A DNA stretch of 64,000 nt from JADLHS01 sp039806955 (GTDB lineage Bacteria > Verrucomicrobiota > Verrucomicrobiia > Limisphaerales > JADLHS01): positions 81,838-145,837 of the forward strand of contig JBDHQI010000007.1 of assembly GCA_039806955.1 (NCBI GenBank). The letters run 5' to 3'. The translations under genes were made by a program, and so were the position numbers. Position 1 is the stretch's first letter. Every line of letters starts with the position of its first letter. Below are positions 35,931-47,295 of the stretch, one piece after another. The notes under the pieces were generated by a model, which saw nothing but the letters and a program-made list of their open reading frames with translations, was not told the origin of the DNA and searched no databases.

Positions 35931-36644
35931 ATGATCGCTCCCCAGATTGCACCCACCACGAGCTTCCGACCTGATCCGCCGCTTCGAGGTCGGTTGGCTC
36001 GTGGCGGTTTTACCCTGATTGAGTTGCTGGTGGTGATTGCGATCATGGCCATTCTCGCGGCGTTATTGCTGCCGGCGTTATCCCGAGCCAAGGCCACCGC
36101 ACGAGCCACGCAATGTCTGAATCAGATACGCCAACTGGGATTGGCTGCGCGGCTTTATGCGGATGAGAACCGTGATTATTTTCCGCGCAGCCAACACTCG
36201 GCTTTTGCTCACGGTGAATTGACCTGGCCGCGCAGTCTCGCCCCACAACTAGGTTTTAATTCCACCACTTGGACCAATCTGCTGACCGGGTTGTACCGGT
36301 GTCCATCCGACCGGCGCGCCGCACCGCTGAGCTACGGCATGAATGTTTATTTTGAACTGAGTGCCGCGGATGATTACATCGGCAAACCCGCCACCTGGCG
36401 TCGCACCGCCACGGTTCCCAGACCGGCCGTGACCATTTTGTTTGCCGAAAACGCGGGCGGTGCCGACCACATCATGCCCAATTACTGGATTGCGTTATCC
36501 GACGCCGCAGAAGTGGTGGCGCAACGCCATGCACTCAAAGCGAACTACACGTTCGTGGATGGTCACGCGGAACGGCGTAAATTGGAAACCACGTTTTATC
36601 CGTCGCAACAACTCGATCTCTGGCATCCCTTGCTGGCTAAATAA
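35931..36644 (+). CDS. Type II pseudopilin-like protein with H-X9-DG motif
   Basis: A 237-residue protein. A short basic leader ends with the prepilin peptidase site G/FTLIELLVVIAIMAILAAL (about residue 26), followed by a helical N-domain (ALSRAKATARATQCLNQIRQL). The C-terminal region has the H-X9-DG signature (HALKANYTFVDG) common in pseudopilins of Verrucomicrobiota, Lentisphaerota and Planctomycetota. A second copy of this type is at 56548. The ATG is 19 bases after the stop of the secreted protein upstream, so the two are probably co-transcribed. No secretion ATPase or secretin is in the window. Confidence 0.85.
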   Translation: MIAPQIAPTTSFRPDPPLRGRLARGGFTLIELLVVIAIMAILAALLLPALSRAKATARATQCLNQIRQLGLAARLYADENRDYFPRSQHSAFAHGELTWPRSLAPQLGFNSTTWTNLLTGLYRCPSDRRAAPLSYGMNVYFELSAADDYIGKPATWRRTATVPRPAVTILFAENAGGADHIMPNYWIALSDAAEVVAQRHALKANYTFVDGHAERRKLETTFYPSQQLDLWHPLLAK

Positions 36645-36775
36645 GCTGTCATTTGATTCCCAATTCCGGTGGCTGGCGGTTAGTGGTGAGCGGGTAGGGG
36701 AGGTTTTGCTGCGTCCGATTAAATGCGCGGTAAAAACCTTGTGCGACGGCATTGGCTTTGCTCAAATCCACTCTG

Positions 36776-37108
36776 ATGCGGCTTTCAACGCCAGCAAATT
36801 TCAAGCAGTACAAACCGGTTCTAGCCAGTTTGCTGGCGGCGCTGATGCTATTGTTGACGCTGGCCTCCGCCAGTAGCCGGCTGCACGAGCGGCTTCATTC
36901 CAGCAGTGGTCACCCGCAAAGTCCATGCGCGGTCTGTATCCTGGTCGAAGGCCAACTCAACGCGCCGTTGGTCACGGTGTCAGAAGTTTTTGCGTTGCTG
37001 TCTGTTGCTTGGACACTTCCCGCGCCGCAAATCGTTATTCCAGCCGCGATTGATCCCTCCGTCATTTCCACTCGCGGTCCGCCCGCTTCGGTTTCTTCCC
37101 AGTCGTAA
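36776..37108 (+). CDS. Small exported protein with HPxxPCxxC motif
   Basis: About 110 residues: a hydrophobic N-terminal helix (VLASLLAALMLLLTLASAS), a His-containing segment (RLHERLHSSSGHP), then SPCAVCILVEGQL and a hydrophobic tail. It shares the HP-x(n)-PC-x2-C-(V/I) layout with the protein at 34479 but little else. It sits 111 bases before the zinc-type porin gene. An exported metal-binding or redox role is possible. ATG 36776 is used; an upstream in-frame TTG at 36752 is possible. Confidence 0.6.
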   Translation: MRLSTPANFKQYKPVLASLLAALMLLLTLASASSRLHERLHSSSGHPQSPCAVCILVEGQLNAPLVTVSEVFALLSVAWTLPAPQIVIPAAIDPSVISTRGPPASVSSQS

Positions 37109-37218
37109 TCCGTGTTGTTGGTCCGGCCCGCGTGGGCAGGATTCATTTTAACCCATTTGGTAGTTCCCGTGGCTGACTCGTGTCGAGGTGACCCGGATAG
37201 CTTAGAACGGAATTTGAT

Positions 37219-38769
37219 ATGAAACGAAATTTTTTGAAGTGGACGATAATGGCGGGCGTGACGGTTTTGATCGCGAGTGCGGTTGGCGCGCGGGAAACCA
37301 ATGAAGTCGAGCAGTTGCAACGTGAACTTCGTGAACTGCGCGAACGGATGCAATCACTCGAAGAAAAACTCAACTACGCCGCGACTAACACCGCTTCGCC
37401 CGCACCGTTGGAAACCAACCGTCCCACGTCGGCCAGCGCCTCGGCGCCGCCGACCAAAGTCTGGTCGCCCAGCGATCCCCTCCGGGTCGGGCGCGGCAGC
37501 GCGTATGCGGACATCGGATTAGTGGGGACGTTTGCTGCGGGCGGTTCAACGGCGAAAGACATTGAGGCCGGCACGCAATTGGGCGGGCACGATCCGAACC
37601 AGAACGGTTTCACAGTGCAGGGTGTCGAGATGAATCTGCAAGGCGCGGTGGACCCGTATCTGCGCGGCAACGCGAACCTCCTGTTCTCGGTGGATTCCGG
37701 CGGCGAATCGTTCGTGGAACTGGAGGAGGCGTGGTTGGAAACGGTTTCCTTGCCGGGCAATTTCCAGATTCGCGCGGGACAAATTCTGTCCGAATTTGGC
37801 CGGGTCAACGCGCAGCATCCGCACACCTGGGGCTTTGTGGATTCGCCGCTCGTCAACGGACGTTTCCTCGGCGCGGACGGCTTGCGCAATCCCGGGGCGC
37901 GGCTCAGTTGGCTGGCGCCGACGCCGTTCTATTCCGAATTGATGTTGGGCATCCAGAACAGTCAGGGCGAAACAGCGGCGAGTTTTCGCAGTCACGGCCA
38001 CGCGCATGGGGGCGAAGGCGAGGAGCGCCTGCCGTTCGGTTATCGGCATGCGGAAAATGATCGCGGCGTGCGGCACGTGACGGATCTGTTGTTCACGCCG
38101 CGCTACGCGATGTCGTTTGATTTGACGGACGAACAGACGCTGGTAATGGGCGCGTCCGGCGCGTTCGGGCCGAATGCCAGCGGCAGCAGCGGCGATACGG
38201 TGACGCAGATTTATGGCGTGGATTTGTATTGGAAATGGAAACCGTCGAATGCCCACGCCGGATTTCCGTTCGTCAGTTTTCAAACCGAAGTCATGCTGCG
38301 GCGCTATAAACTCGGCGCGTTCGATTGGGATGAAAATGGCAACGGCGGCGATAATGACGGCGATGGCTTCGTGGACGCTGGCATCATCACGGACGCGACG
38401 GGCCTGACGCCGGCGGTGTTGGCCCCGGAAACGGTGACGGATTACGGCGGTTACGCGCAACTGCTCTACGGTTTTCGGCAGGGTTGGGTGGCGGGATTGC
38501 GTTTCGATTACGTAACCGGTGAACGGGCGACATACGAACGCGCCGGCCTGTTATTGGCGGACGGGAATGGCGGCGGCTCGTCATTGGGACGCGATCCTCA
38601 GCGAAATGAGCGATGGCGATTGACGCCGAATCTCACCTGGTATCCGACGGAGTTTTCCAAAATCCGGTTGCAATACAACTACGATGACCGGCGCGATCTC
38701 GGCCGGGATCATTCCGTGTGGCTGCAATTTGAATTCCTGCTTGGCGCCCACGCGGCACACAAATTTTAA
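37219..38769 (+). CDS. Outer-membrane porin of a zinc-type uptake locus
   Basis: A 516-residue protein. It has a signal peptide (LKWTIMAGVTVLIASAVGA), a heptad-like coiled coil (about 27-55, EVEQLQRELRELRERMQSLE), then a beta-barrel domain from about residue 90 (ADIGLVGTF to VWLQFEFLLG). It includes a His/Glu-rich extracellular-type loop SHGHAHGGEGEE and an acidic NGGDNDGDG loop that could bind metal. The gene is followed 33 bases later by znuA. Barrels of this type next to znuA are seen in other bacteria and are thought to aid zinc entry; that is inference here. Confidence 0.75.
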   Translation: MKRNFLKWTIMAGVTVLIASAVGARETNEVEQLQRELRELRERMQSLEEKLNYAATNTASPAPLETNRPTSASASAPPTKVWSPSDPLRVGRGSAYADIGLVGTFAAGGSTAKDIEAGTQLGGHDPNQNGFTVQGVEMNLQGAVDPYLRGNANLLFSVDSGGESFVELEEAWLETVSLPGNFQIRAGQILSEFGRVNAQHPHTWGFVDSPLVNGRFLGADGLRNPGARLSWLAPTPFYSELMLGIQNSQGETAASFRSHGHAHGGEGEERLPFGYRHAENDRGVRHVTDLLFTPRYAMSFDLTDEQTLVMGASGAFGPNASGSSGDTVTQIYGVDLYWKWKPSNAHAGFPFVSFQTEVMLRRYKLGAFDWDENGNGGDNDGDGFVDAGIITDATGLTPAVLAPETVTDYGGYAQLLYGFRQGWVAGLRFDYVTGERATYERAGLLLADGNGGGSSLGRDPQRNERWRLTPNLTWYPTEFSKIRLQYNYDDRRDLGRDHSVWLQFEFLLGAHAAHKF

Positions 38770-38801
38770 GCCATAGAGTTTACACAGATGAAACACAGTT
38801 T

Positions 38802-39707
38802 ATGAAAACGAAATGCCTTTTGTTCCTCGCAGCGTTGTTGATGGCGACTGCGGTTCAAGCAAAGTTAAATATCGTCGTCACCACGCCGGATCTCGCTTCT
38901 ATTGCGAAGGAAGTTGGTGGTGACAAAGTGGAAATCACCACGCTGGCGCGGCCCACGGAAGACCCGCATTTCGTGGACGCCAAACCAAGTTTCATCGTGA
39001 AGCTGAATCGTGCGGATGCGCTGATCGAGGGCGGTGCAGACCTGGAAATTGGCTGGTTGCCGTCGTTGTTGACGGGGGCGCGCAATGACAAGATCCAATC
39101 CGGCCAACCCGGGCGCATCCTGTGCAACGAAGGCGTGTCCATGCTCGAAGTGCCGACAACGCTGACGCGGGCCGAGGGCGACATTCATCCGCTGGGTAAT
39201 CCGCATTACGTCGTTGATCCGGTGAACGCGAAAATCATTGCGACGCACTTGGCGGACGCGTTTGCGAAGCTTGATTCCGGCAGCGCGGAAATGTATCGCG
39301 CCAATGCGAAAAAATTCACGGATGCGCTTGACGGCAAGCTCGCGGAATGGGTGGCAAAACTCGCGCCGTTCAAAGGAGCGAAGGTGGTGTCGTATCACAA
39401 ATCGTGGCCGTATTTCGCGGCGCGCTACGGATTGGTGATGGATATTTTCCTGGAGCCGAAGCCGGGGATTCCCCCCTCGCCCGCGCATCTCGCGTCGGTC
39501 ATCGCCAGGATGAAAGAGGAAAACGCACGGGTCATTATCGTGGACCCGTATCTGAACCGGAAGACGGCGGAAACCGTCGCGCGCAGCACGGACGCAACCG
39601 TGGTGGACGTGGCGCAAATGCCGGGGGGCGTGAAAGGCGCGGACAGCTACATTGCGCTGGAAGATTATCTGGTGAACTCGTTGGCGGCGGCACTGCAGAA
39701 AAAATAA
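38802..39707 (+). CDS. znuA: Periplasmic zinc-binding protein (ZnuA-like)
   Basis: A 301-residue solute-binding protein of the cluster A-I metal family: signal peptide (KCLLFLAALLMATAVQA), then VVTTPDLASIAKEVGGD. Ligand-bearing motifs are PHFVDAKPS (His), GNPHYVVDP (His), VSYHKSWPYFA (His), and VDPYLNRKTAE (Asp). This order is that of zinc- or manganese-binding members. The long His-rich loop of many ZnuA proteins is absent. It pairs with the znuB permease gene that follows. Confidence 0.85.
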   Translation: MKTKCLLFLAALLMATAVQAKLNIVVTTPDLASIAKEVGGDKVEITTLARPTEDPHFVDAKPSFIVKLNRADALIEGGADLEIGWLPSLLTGARNDKIQSGQPGRILCNEGVSMLEVPTTLTRAEGDIHPLGNPHYVVDPVNAKIIATHLADAFAKLDSGSAEMYRANAKKFTDALDGKLAEWVAKLAPFKGAKVVSYHKSWPYFAARYGLVMDIFLEPKPGIPPSPAHLASVIARMKEENARVIIVDPYLNRKTAETVARSTDATVVDVAQMPGGVKGADSYIALEDYLVNSLAAALQKK

Positions 39708-39771
39708 ACCGCAGAGACGCAGAGAAATTCACTTTCCAAACTCGGCATCTTGGCGTCTCGGCGGCAAATAA
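39708..39771. repeat. cgcagagacgcagag intergenic repeat
   Basis: The gap between znuA and znuB contains cgcagagacgcagag and, 30 bases later, ttggcgtctcggcgg. This is a partly self-complementary sequence of a kind that recurs in intergenic regions of Verrucomicrobiota and relatives. It would be transcribed between the two genes. Confidence 0.4.
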
Positions 39772-39778
39772 AAACTCT

Positions 39779-40606
39779 ATGAGCGAAATTTTATCCGTGA
39801 TGACGTGGCCGCTGGTCGCGTGTCTCGTGTTGCCCGGCATTCTCGTCTATTACGGTCTGCACATCATCCGGCGCGAAGTTATCTTCGTGGACCTCGCGCT
39901 GGCGCAGGTGGCGACCCTCGGGACGTGCGTCTGTCTTTATCTCGGCCACGAAGCCGACGACCCGCACAACTATTTCTGGTCGCTCGGTTTCACGCTGGCC
40001 GGGGCGTTGTTGTTCACCTTCACGCGCCCGAGCAAACACGCGCGCGTGCCGCAGGAGGCGCTCATCGGCATCATCTACGTGGTGGCGGCGGCGGCGGGGA
40101 TTTTGTTGTTGAGCAAAAGCCCGCACGGCAAGGAGGAATTGCAACGCACCCTCGTCGGCGATCTGCTTACAGTGACGCCGCAACAGATTGGCCGAACCGC
40201 CGCGCTCTATGCCGCCATCGGCGTGGTGCATTTTATTTTCCGCAAACAATTCATCAAACTCTCGTTCGATCACGACCACGCGGCGAAAGGCGGATTGTCC
40301 GTGCATTTCTGGGACTTCCTGTTCTATGCGTTGTTCGGGCTGATCGTGACGAGCTTTGTGCAGGTCGGCGGCGTATTGATGGTGTTTTCGTATCTCATCG
40401 TGCCGGCGGCGTGCGCGACGTTCCTGGCGAACTCGCTGCTGGTGCGCTTGTTGCTTGGGTGGTGCGTGGCGACGCTGGCGAGTGTCGTCGGACTGTATGC
40501 GTCGTTCAAACTGGACGTGCCTACGGGCGCAGCGGTGGTCTGCGCGTTGGGCGGAGTGCTGTTGTTGACGGGAATCGCCGCCCCGCTATTGCGCCGGCGA
40601 CGTTGA
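39779..40606 (+). CDS. znuB: Zinc ABC transporter permease (ZnuB-like)
   Basis: A 275-residue integral membrane protein of the ABC-3 family. It has about eight helices, including VACLVLPGILVYYGLHIIRREVIFVDLALAQVATLG, the ALIGIIYVVAAAAGILLL segment and the VGGVLMVFSYLIVPAACA helix. A His-rich loop (DHDHAAKGG) lies on one face. It should form the membrane channel for the metal delivered by ZnuA. The matching ATPase (ZnuC) is not encoded beside it or anywhere in the window. The ATG at 39779 is chosen; a much longer open frame upstream is antisense-free but overlaps znuA and is not coding. Confidence 0.84.
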   Translation: MSEILSVMTWPLVACLVLPGILVYYGLHIIRREVIFVDLALAQVATLGTCVCLYLGHEADDPHNYFWSLGFTLAGALLFTFTRPSKHARVPQEALIGIIYVVAAAAGILLLSKSPHGKEELQRTLVGDLLTVTPQQIGRTAALYAAIGVVHFIFRKQFIKLSFDHDHAAKGGLSVHFWDFLFYALFGLIVTSFVQVGGVLMVFSYLIVPAACATFLANSLLVRLLLGWCVATLASVVGLYASFKLDVPTGAAVVCALGGVLLLTGIAAPLLRRRR

Positions 40607-40713
40607 AAAGCGGTTCTGGTTGGAACGTGGGCGGGCTGGAATTGTTGGGTGAAATTGTAATTGCTGTACGGGGCGAATTAGCTTAGAAGCCAGCAACTGA
40701 AAGAAAGGGTTTT

Positions 40714-41316
40714 ATGAGTTCATTACTAATTACGCTGGTGGTGCTGGTCGGCTTGGCCGTGTTGGTGGTGTTGCTGGTGATTGGTAAATACAATCACCTC
40801 GTCTCGTTGCGCAACCGGTTCAAGAACGCCTACGCGCAAATTGACGTGCAACTCAAACGTCGCTACGACCTGATCCCGAATCTGGTCGAAACGGCCAAGG
40901 GTTATCTGAAGCACGAACGCGAAACGCTCGAAAGCGTGACCAACGCGCGCAATCTGGCTTACACCGCGTCGCAGGCGGCCGCCAGTAATCCGGGAGACGC
41001 CGTTGCCGTGAAAAATCTGGCTGCGGCTGAAGGGGGTCTGGCGGGTGCATTGGGTCGGTTGATGATGGTGGCGGAGCGCTATCCCGATCTCAAAGCGAAT
41101 CAAAACATGATGCAATTGTCCGAGGAACTGACTTCCACGGAGAACAAGGTTTCCTTTGCCCGCCAGGCTTACAATGACAGTGTCATGACCTATAACACCG
41201 CACGGGAGGTGTTTCCGAACAACATCATTGCCGGCATGTTCAACTTCGCCGCCGCCGAGTTGTTTGTGATTGATAAAGCGGAGCAGCGCGAAGCGCCGAA
41301 GGTTTCCTTCACGTGA
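40714..41316 (+). CDS. lemA: LemA family protein
   Basis: A 200-residue protein with one N-terminal transmembrane helix (ITLVVLVGLAVLVVLLVIG), then the LemA helical bundle: GKYNHLVSLRNRFKNAYAQIDVQLKRRYDLIPNL near residue 25, and later YNDSVMTYNTAREVFPNNI. The function of LemA is not well defined. It is often next to an M48 or HtpX-like protease gene, as here, and may help present substrates at the membrane. It precedes the protease by 92 bases. Confidence 0.92.
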   Translation: MSSLLITLVVLVGLAVLVVLLVIGKYNHLVSLRNRFKNAYAQIDVQLKRRYDLIPNLVETAKGYLKHERETLESVTNARNLAYTASQAAASNPGDAVAVKNLAAAEGGLAGALGRLMMVAERYPDLKANQNMMQLSEELTSTENKVSFARQAYNDSVMTYNTAREVFPNNIIAGMFNFAAAELFVIDKAEQREAPKVSFT

Positions 41317-41408
41317 ACGTCCATGACTGAGCGGTTGTTGCTCCGGCTTTTAACCATTGGCGCGCGACACCGGTGCCGCGCCATTTTGTCGTGAAGCACG
41401 CGAACGTC

Positions 41409-43312
41409 ATGGATTTTTTCCAACGTCAGGAGCTGGCGCATCGCCGCACCCGCTGGCTGGTGCTCTATTTTATCCTGGCGGTGATCGGGATCGTGGTGTC
41501 GGTGTATCTGGTCTGTTGGTTGATTTTCGGCTCGGGTTGGGATTCCTCGGAGGCTGCGTTCCGGCCACGCTCGCTCTGGCAGTCGGACCTGTTCTTCTAC
41601 TCGGCGGTTGGCACCCTGGTGGTGATTGCCAGCGGGAGCCTGTTCAAAATCTCCCAATTATCCGCGGGCGGCGGCGTGGTGGCCGAATCGCTTGGCGGTC
41701 GCTTGCTGAAACCGAACAGCACGGATTTGCAGGAACGCAAACTCCTGAACGTGGTCGAGGAAATGTCCATTGCCTCGGGGGTGCCCATGCCCAAGGTGTA
41801 CGTGCTGGATGACGAGCGCGGGATCAATGCTTTCGCGTCCGGGTTTTCATCGAACGATGCGGCGGTGGCCGTGACCCGCGGTTGCATGGAGCGGTTGAAT
41901 CGGGATGAGTTGCAAGGGGTCATCGGCCACGAATTCAGCCATATTCTGAACGGCGACATGCGCTTGAACATCCGCTTGATGGGGCTGATCTTCGGACTGA
42001 TTTGTCTGGCCGTCATCGGCCGGATTCTGCTGCGCACTCGGGGACGAAAAAATCCGTTACCGCTCCTCGGACTGGCACTCATCATCGTCAGCGGTTTTGG
42101 CGTTTTCTTTGGTCGTATGATTCAAGCTGCCGTCAGTCGCCAGCGGGAATTTCTCGCCGACGCTTCCGCAGTGCAATTCACCCGGAATCCGGCGGGGCTT
42201 TCCCGCGCCTTGCAAAAAATTGGCGCGGTCGGATCGCAACTGCAAACGGAGCGGGCTGAGGAAGCCAGCCACATGTATTTCAGCAACGGACTGCGTTCCT
42301 CTTTCCTCGGGATGTTCGCCACGCATCCGCCGCTGGCGGATCGGATTCGTGCGATTGATCCCTCGTGGCAGGGCGACTTCCCAGCCGCCCGCGGGACGGC
42401 GTCGGCTGCCGCTGCGACGTCCTCCAGTCCCGAATCGGGATTGATCTCACCACTCGCTTCCGCACCTTCGGCGCCCCCGGTTGTCGTGGGGGCTTCGGGT
42501 CTTTCGTCGCAGAGCGCCATTCAAAACATTGGCCAACCGACCCTGGCGCAGTTGCGTTATGCTGAACAACTGCGCACCACCATCCCTGCGCCCATCCAGA
42601 CCGCGGCGCGGGAGCCGTTGGGCGCCACCGCCTTGATTTTTGCGTTGTTACTCAGCGATCAGAACGAATTGCGCGCTACGCAACTGGCTGAGATCGCGCG
42701 CCGCATGTCGCCGGACGTAAGTTCGGAAATGACCGCGCTGGCGGCATTGGTTGCCGGGTTGCCGACCAAGGCCCGGCTGCCGCTGGTAAATCTGGCGGTG
42801 GCGGCACTGCGGGAAATGTCGGGCGAGGAGTTTGAGACCTTTCACGCGACGTTGCGATGGCTGATTGAAAGTGACGGACAAATTGATCTGTTCGAGTTTG
42901 TGCTGGAAAAGATTTTGGAGCGCAATTTGACGCGCCATTTTCATCCGGGCAAACCACTGGTGGTGCAATACTACGCGCTGCCACCGTTGCTTCCGGACCT
43001 GGCCGTTCTGCTCTCCGCGCTCGCTCATGTGGGCAGCAGCGACGCCCAGGCGGCGGCGCGCGCCTTTCGAGCTGGCGCTGCAGTGATCCCCGCTGGCGGA
43101 AGCGGGCTGACGTTACTACCGTCCGCACAGTGTGGGCTGGCGGAAATTGACCGGGCACTTAACCGCTTGGCGGCCACCACGCCGCAGATTAAAAAGCAGT
43201 TGATCGCGGGGAGCGTTCAGGTCGTCGGCGCGGATGGGGTGGTGCAGGAGCGCGAAGCGGAATTGCTGCGCGGCATCGCTGAAGCGCTCGATTGCCCCAT
43301 GCCACCGTTTGT

Positions 43313-43316
<4 letters not shown>
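41409..43316 (+). CDS. M48 family membrane metalloprotease with TerB-like tail
   Basis: About 635 residues. Two N-terminal membrane helices (about 18-40 and 63-83) precede an HtpX-type peptidase domain with the zinc motif HEFSH (174-178) and the downstream catalytic region with REFLADASAVQF. Two more helices follow the active site. The C-terminal 230 residues form a helical domain ending in LIAGSVQVVGADGVVQEREAELLRG, resembling the TerB/DUF533 type. Such proteases remove misfolded membrane proteins. The LemA gene upstream is a common partner. Its stop overlaps the convergent czcA-type gene by 4 bases. Confidence 0.9.
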
Positions 43317-46516
<3,200 letters not shown>

Positions 46517-46524
46517 CGGGATAA

Positions 46525-47295
46525 TTAGTGAGCGTGACCCCCGCCTTTGGTGATCCGCAGTTCAATCAAATAAAGCGCTTCGACCGGATGCGTGACGACC
46601 ACGTCTCCGGGGCGTAACCCCTCGGTGACTTCCAGTTGGTCGTTGGCCGTCGCCCCGATCCTGACCGGCGTTCGGGCGTACGCGCCGTTGGTAAGGCGGT
46701 ACACGAACGTGCCTTCGGAAGTGCGCAGCCGCGCCGTTTGCGGAATGACCAACACCGGCTGGTTTCGCGATTGCGTGATTGTCGCAGACAAAAATTCACC
46801 CGGCTGGATTTTGTTGGCCGCGTTGGTGAGACCGACGATGACTTCCGCCTCGCCGAGGGTTTGCGCCGGTTCGATGCGCAGCACCACTCCGATCAGCGAG
46901 GTTTGATCCCGCGTCTTGATTTCCACCGCTTCGCCGGGATGAATGGTGGCAGCCTGGTTTGGTGACAGAAAACCCGCACCGTGAACATCGCAGCCGGTAT
47001 GATCGGTTTCCTGGATGAGATGATGGTGCTTTTCATCAAACACCTGCAGATTAAAACGCGTCTGTAAGGGTAACTTCTGTTCCGTTACCAAGGCAGTTGT
47101 GACTTGAAGAATCTCGCGCGTTTCATCGGTCAGGACCAGACCGCGCCCCGCTTCAAAAGTGGCCCCGGAAGGCGAGGTTTCGTCGTGCGCATGATCTTCG
47201 GCACCGACGTGTTCATCAGGGTGATTCGTGGAACGCTCGCAACCGCCCACCAGACACCAGGTTGCGAGCAGGGAAATGAGCCAGACGCCTCTCAT
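46525..47295 (-). CDS. Short RND periplasmic adaptor, lipoprotein
   Basis: Only 256 residues, against 350-520 for most heavy-metal adaptors. Lipobox LVGGC near residue 17. Histidine-rich start (HPDEHVGAEDHAHDE) and end (GGGHAH). The middle carries the barrel and membrane-proximal parts (LVLTDETREILQVTTA, HPGEAVEIKTRDQTS, QPVLVIPQTARLRTSEGTFVYRL, VTEGLRPGDVVVTH). The coiled-coil hairpin and most of the lipoyl half are not seen. The start at the lipoprotein signal is clear; the long upstream frame is antisense. It overlaps the TolC-type gene by 4 bases (ATGA), so the two are translationally coupled. Confidence 0.82.
   Translation of the reverse strand: MRGVWLISLLATWCLVGGCERSTNHPDEHVGAEDHAHDETSPSGATFEAGRGLVLTDETREILQVTTALVTEQKLPLQTRFNLQVFDEKHHHLIQETDHTGCDVHGAGFLSPNQAATIHPGEAVEIKTRDQTSLIGVVLRIEPAQTLGEAEVIVGLTNAANKIQPGEFLSATITQSRNQPVLVIPQTARLRTSEGTFVYRLTNGAYARTPVRIGATANDQLEVTEGLRPGDVVVTHPVEALYLIELRITKGGGHAH

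Noticed and set aside
39347..39778. Upstream 144-codon extension of znuB
   Set aside because: It overlaps znuA and is not permease-like; the conserved protein begins at the ATG at 39779.
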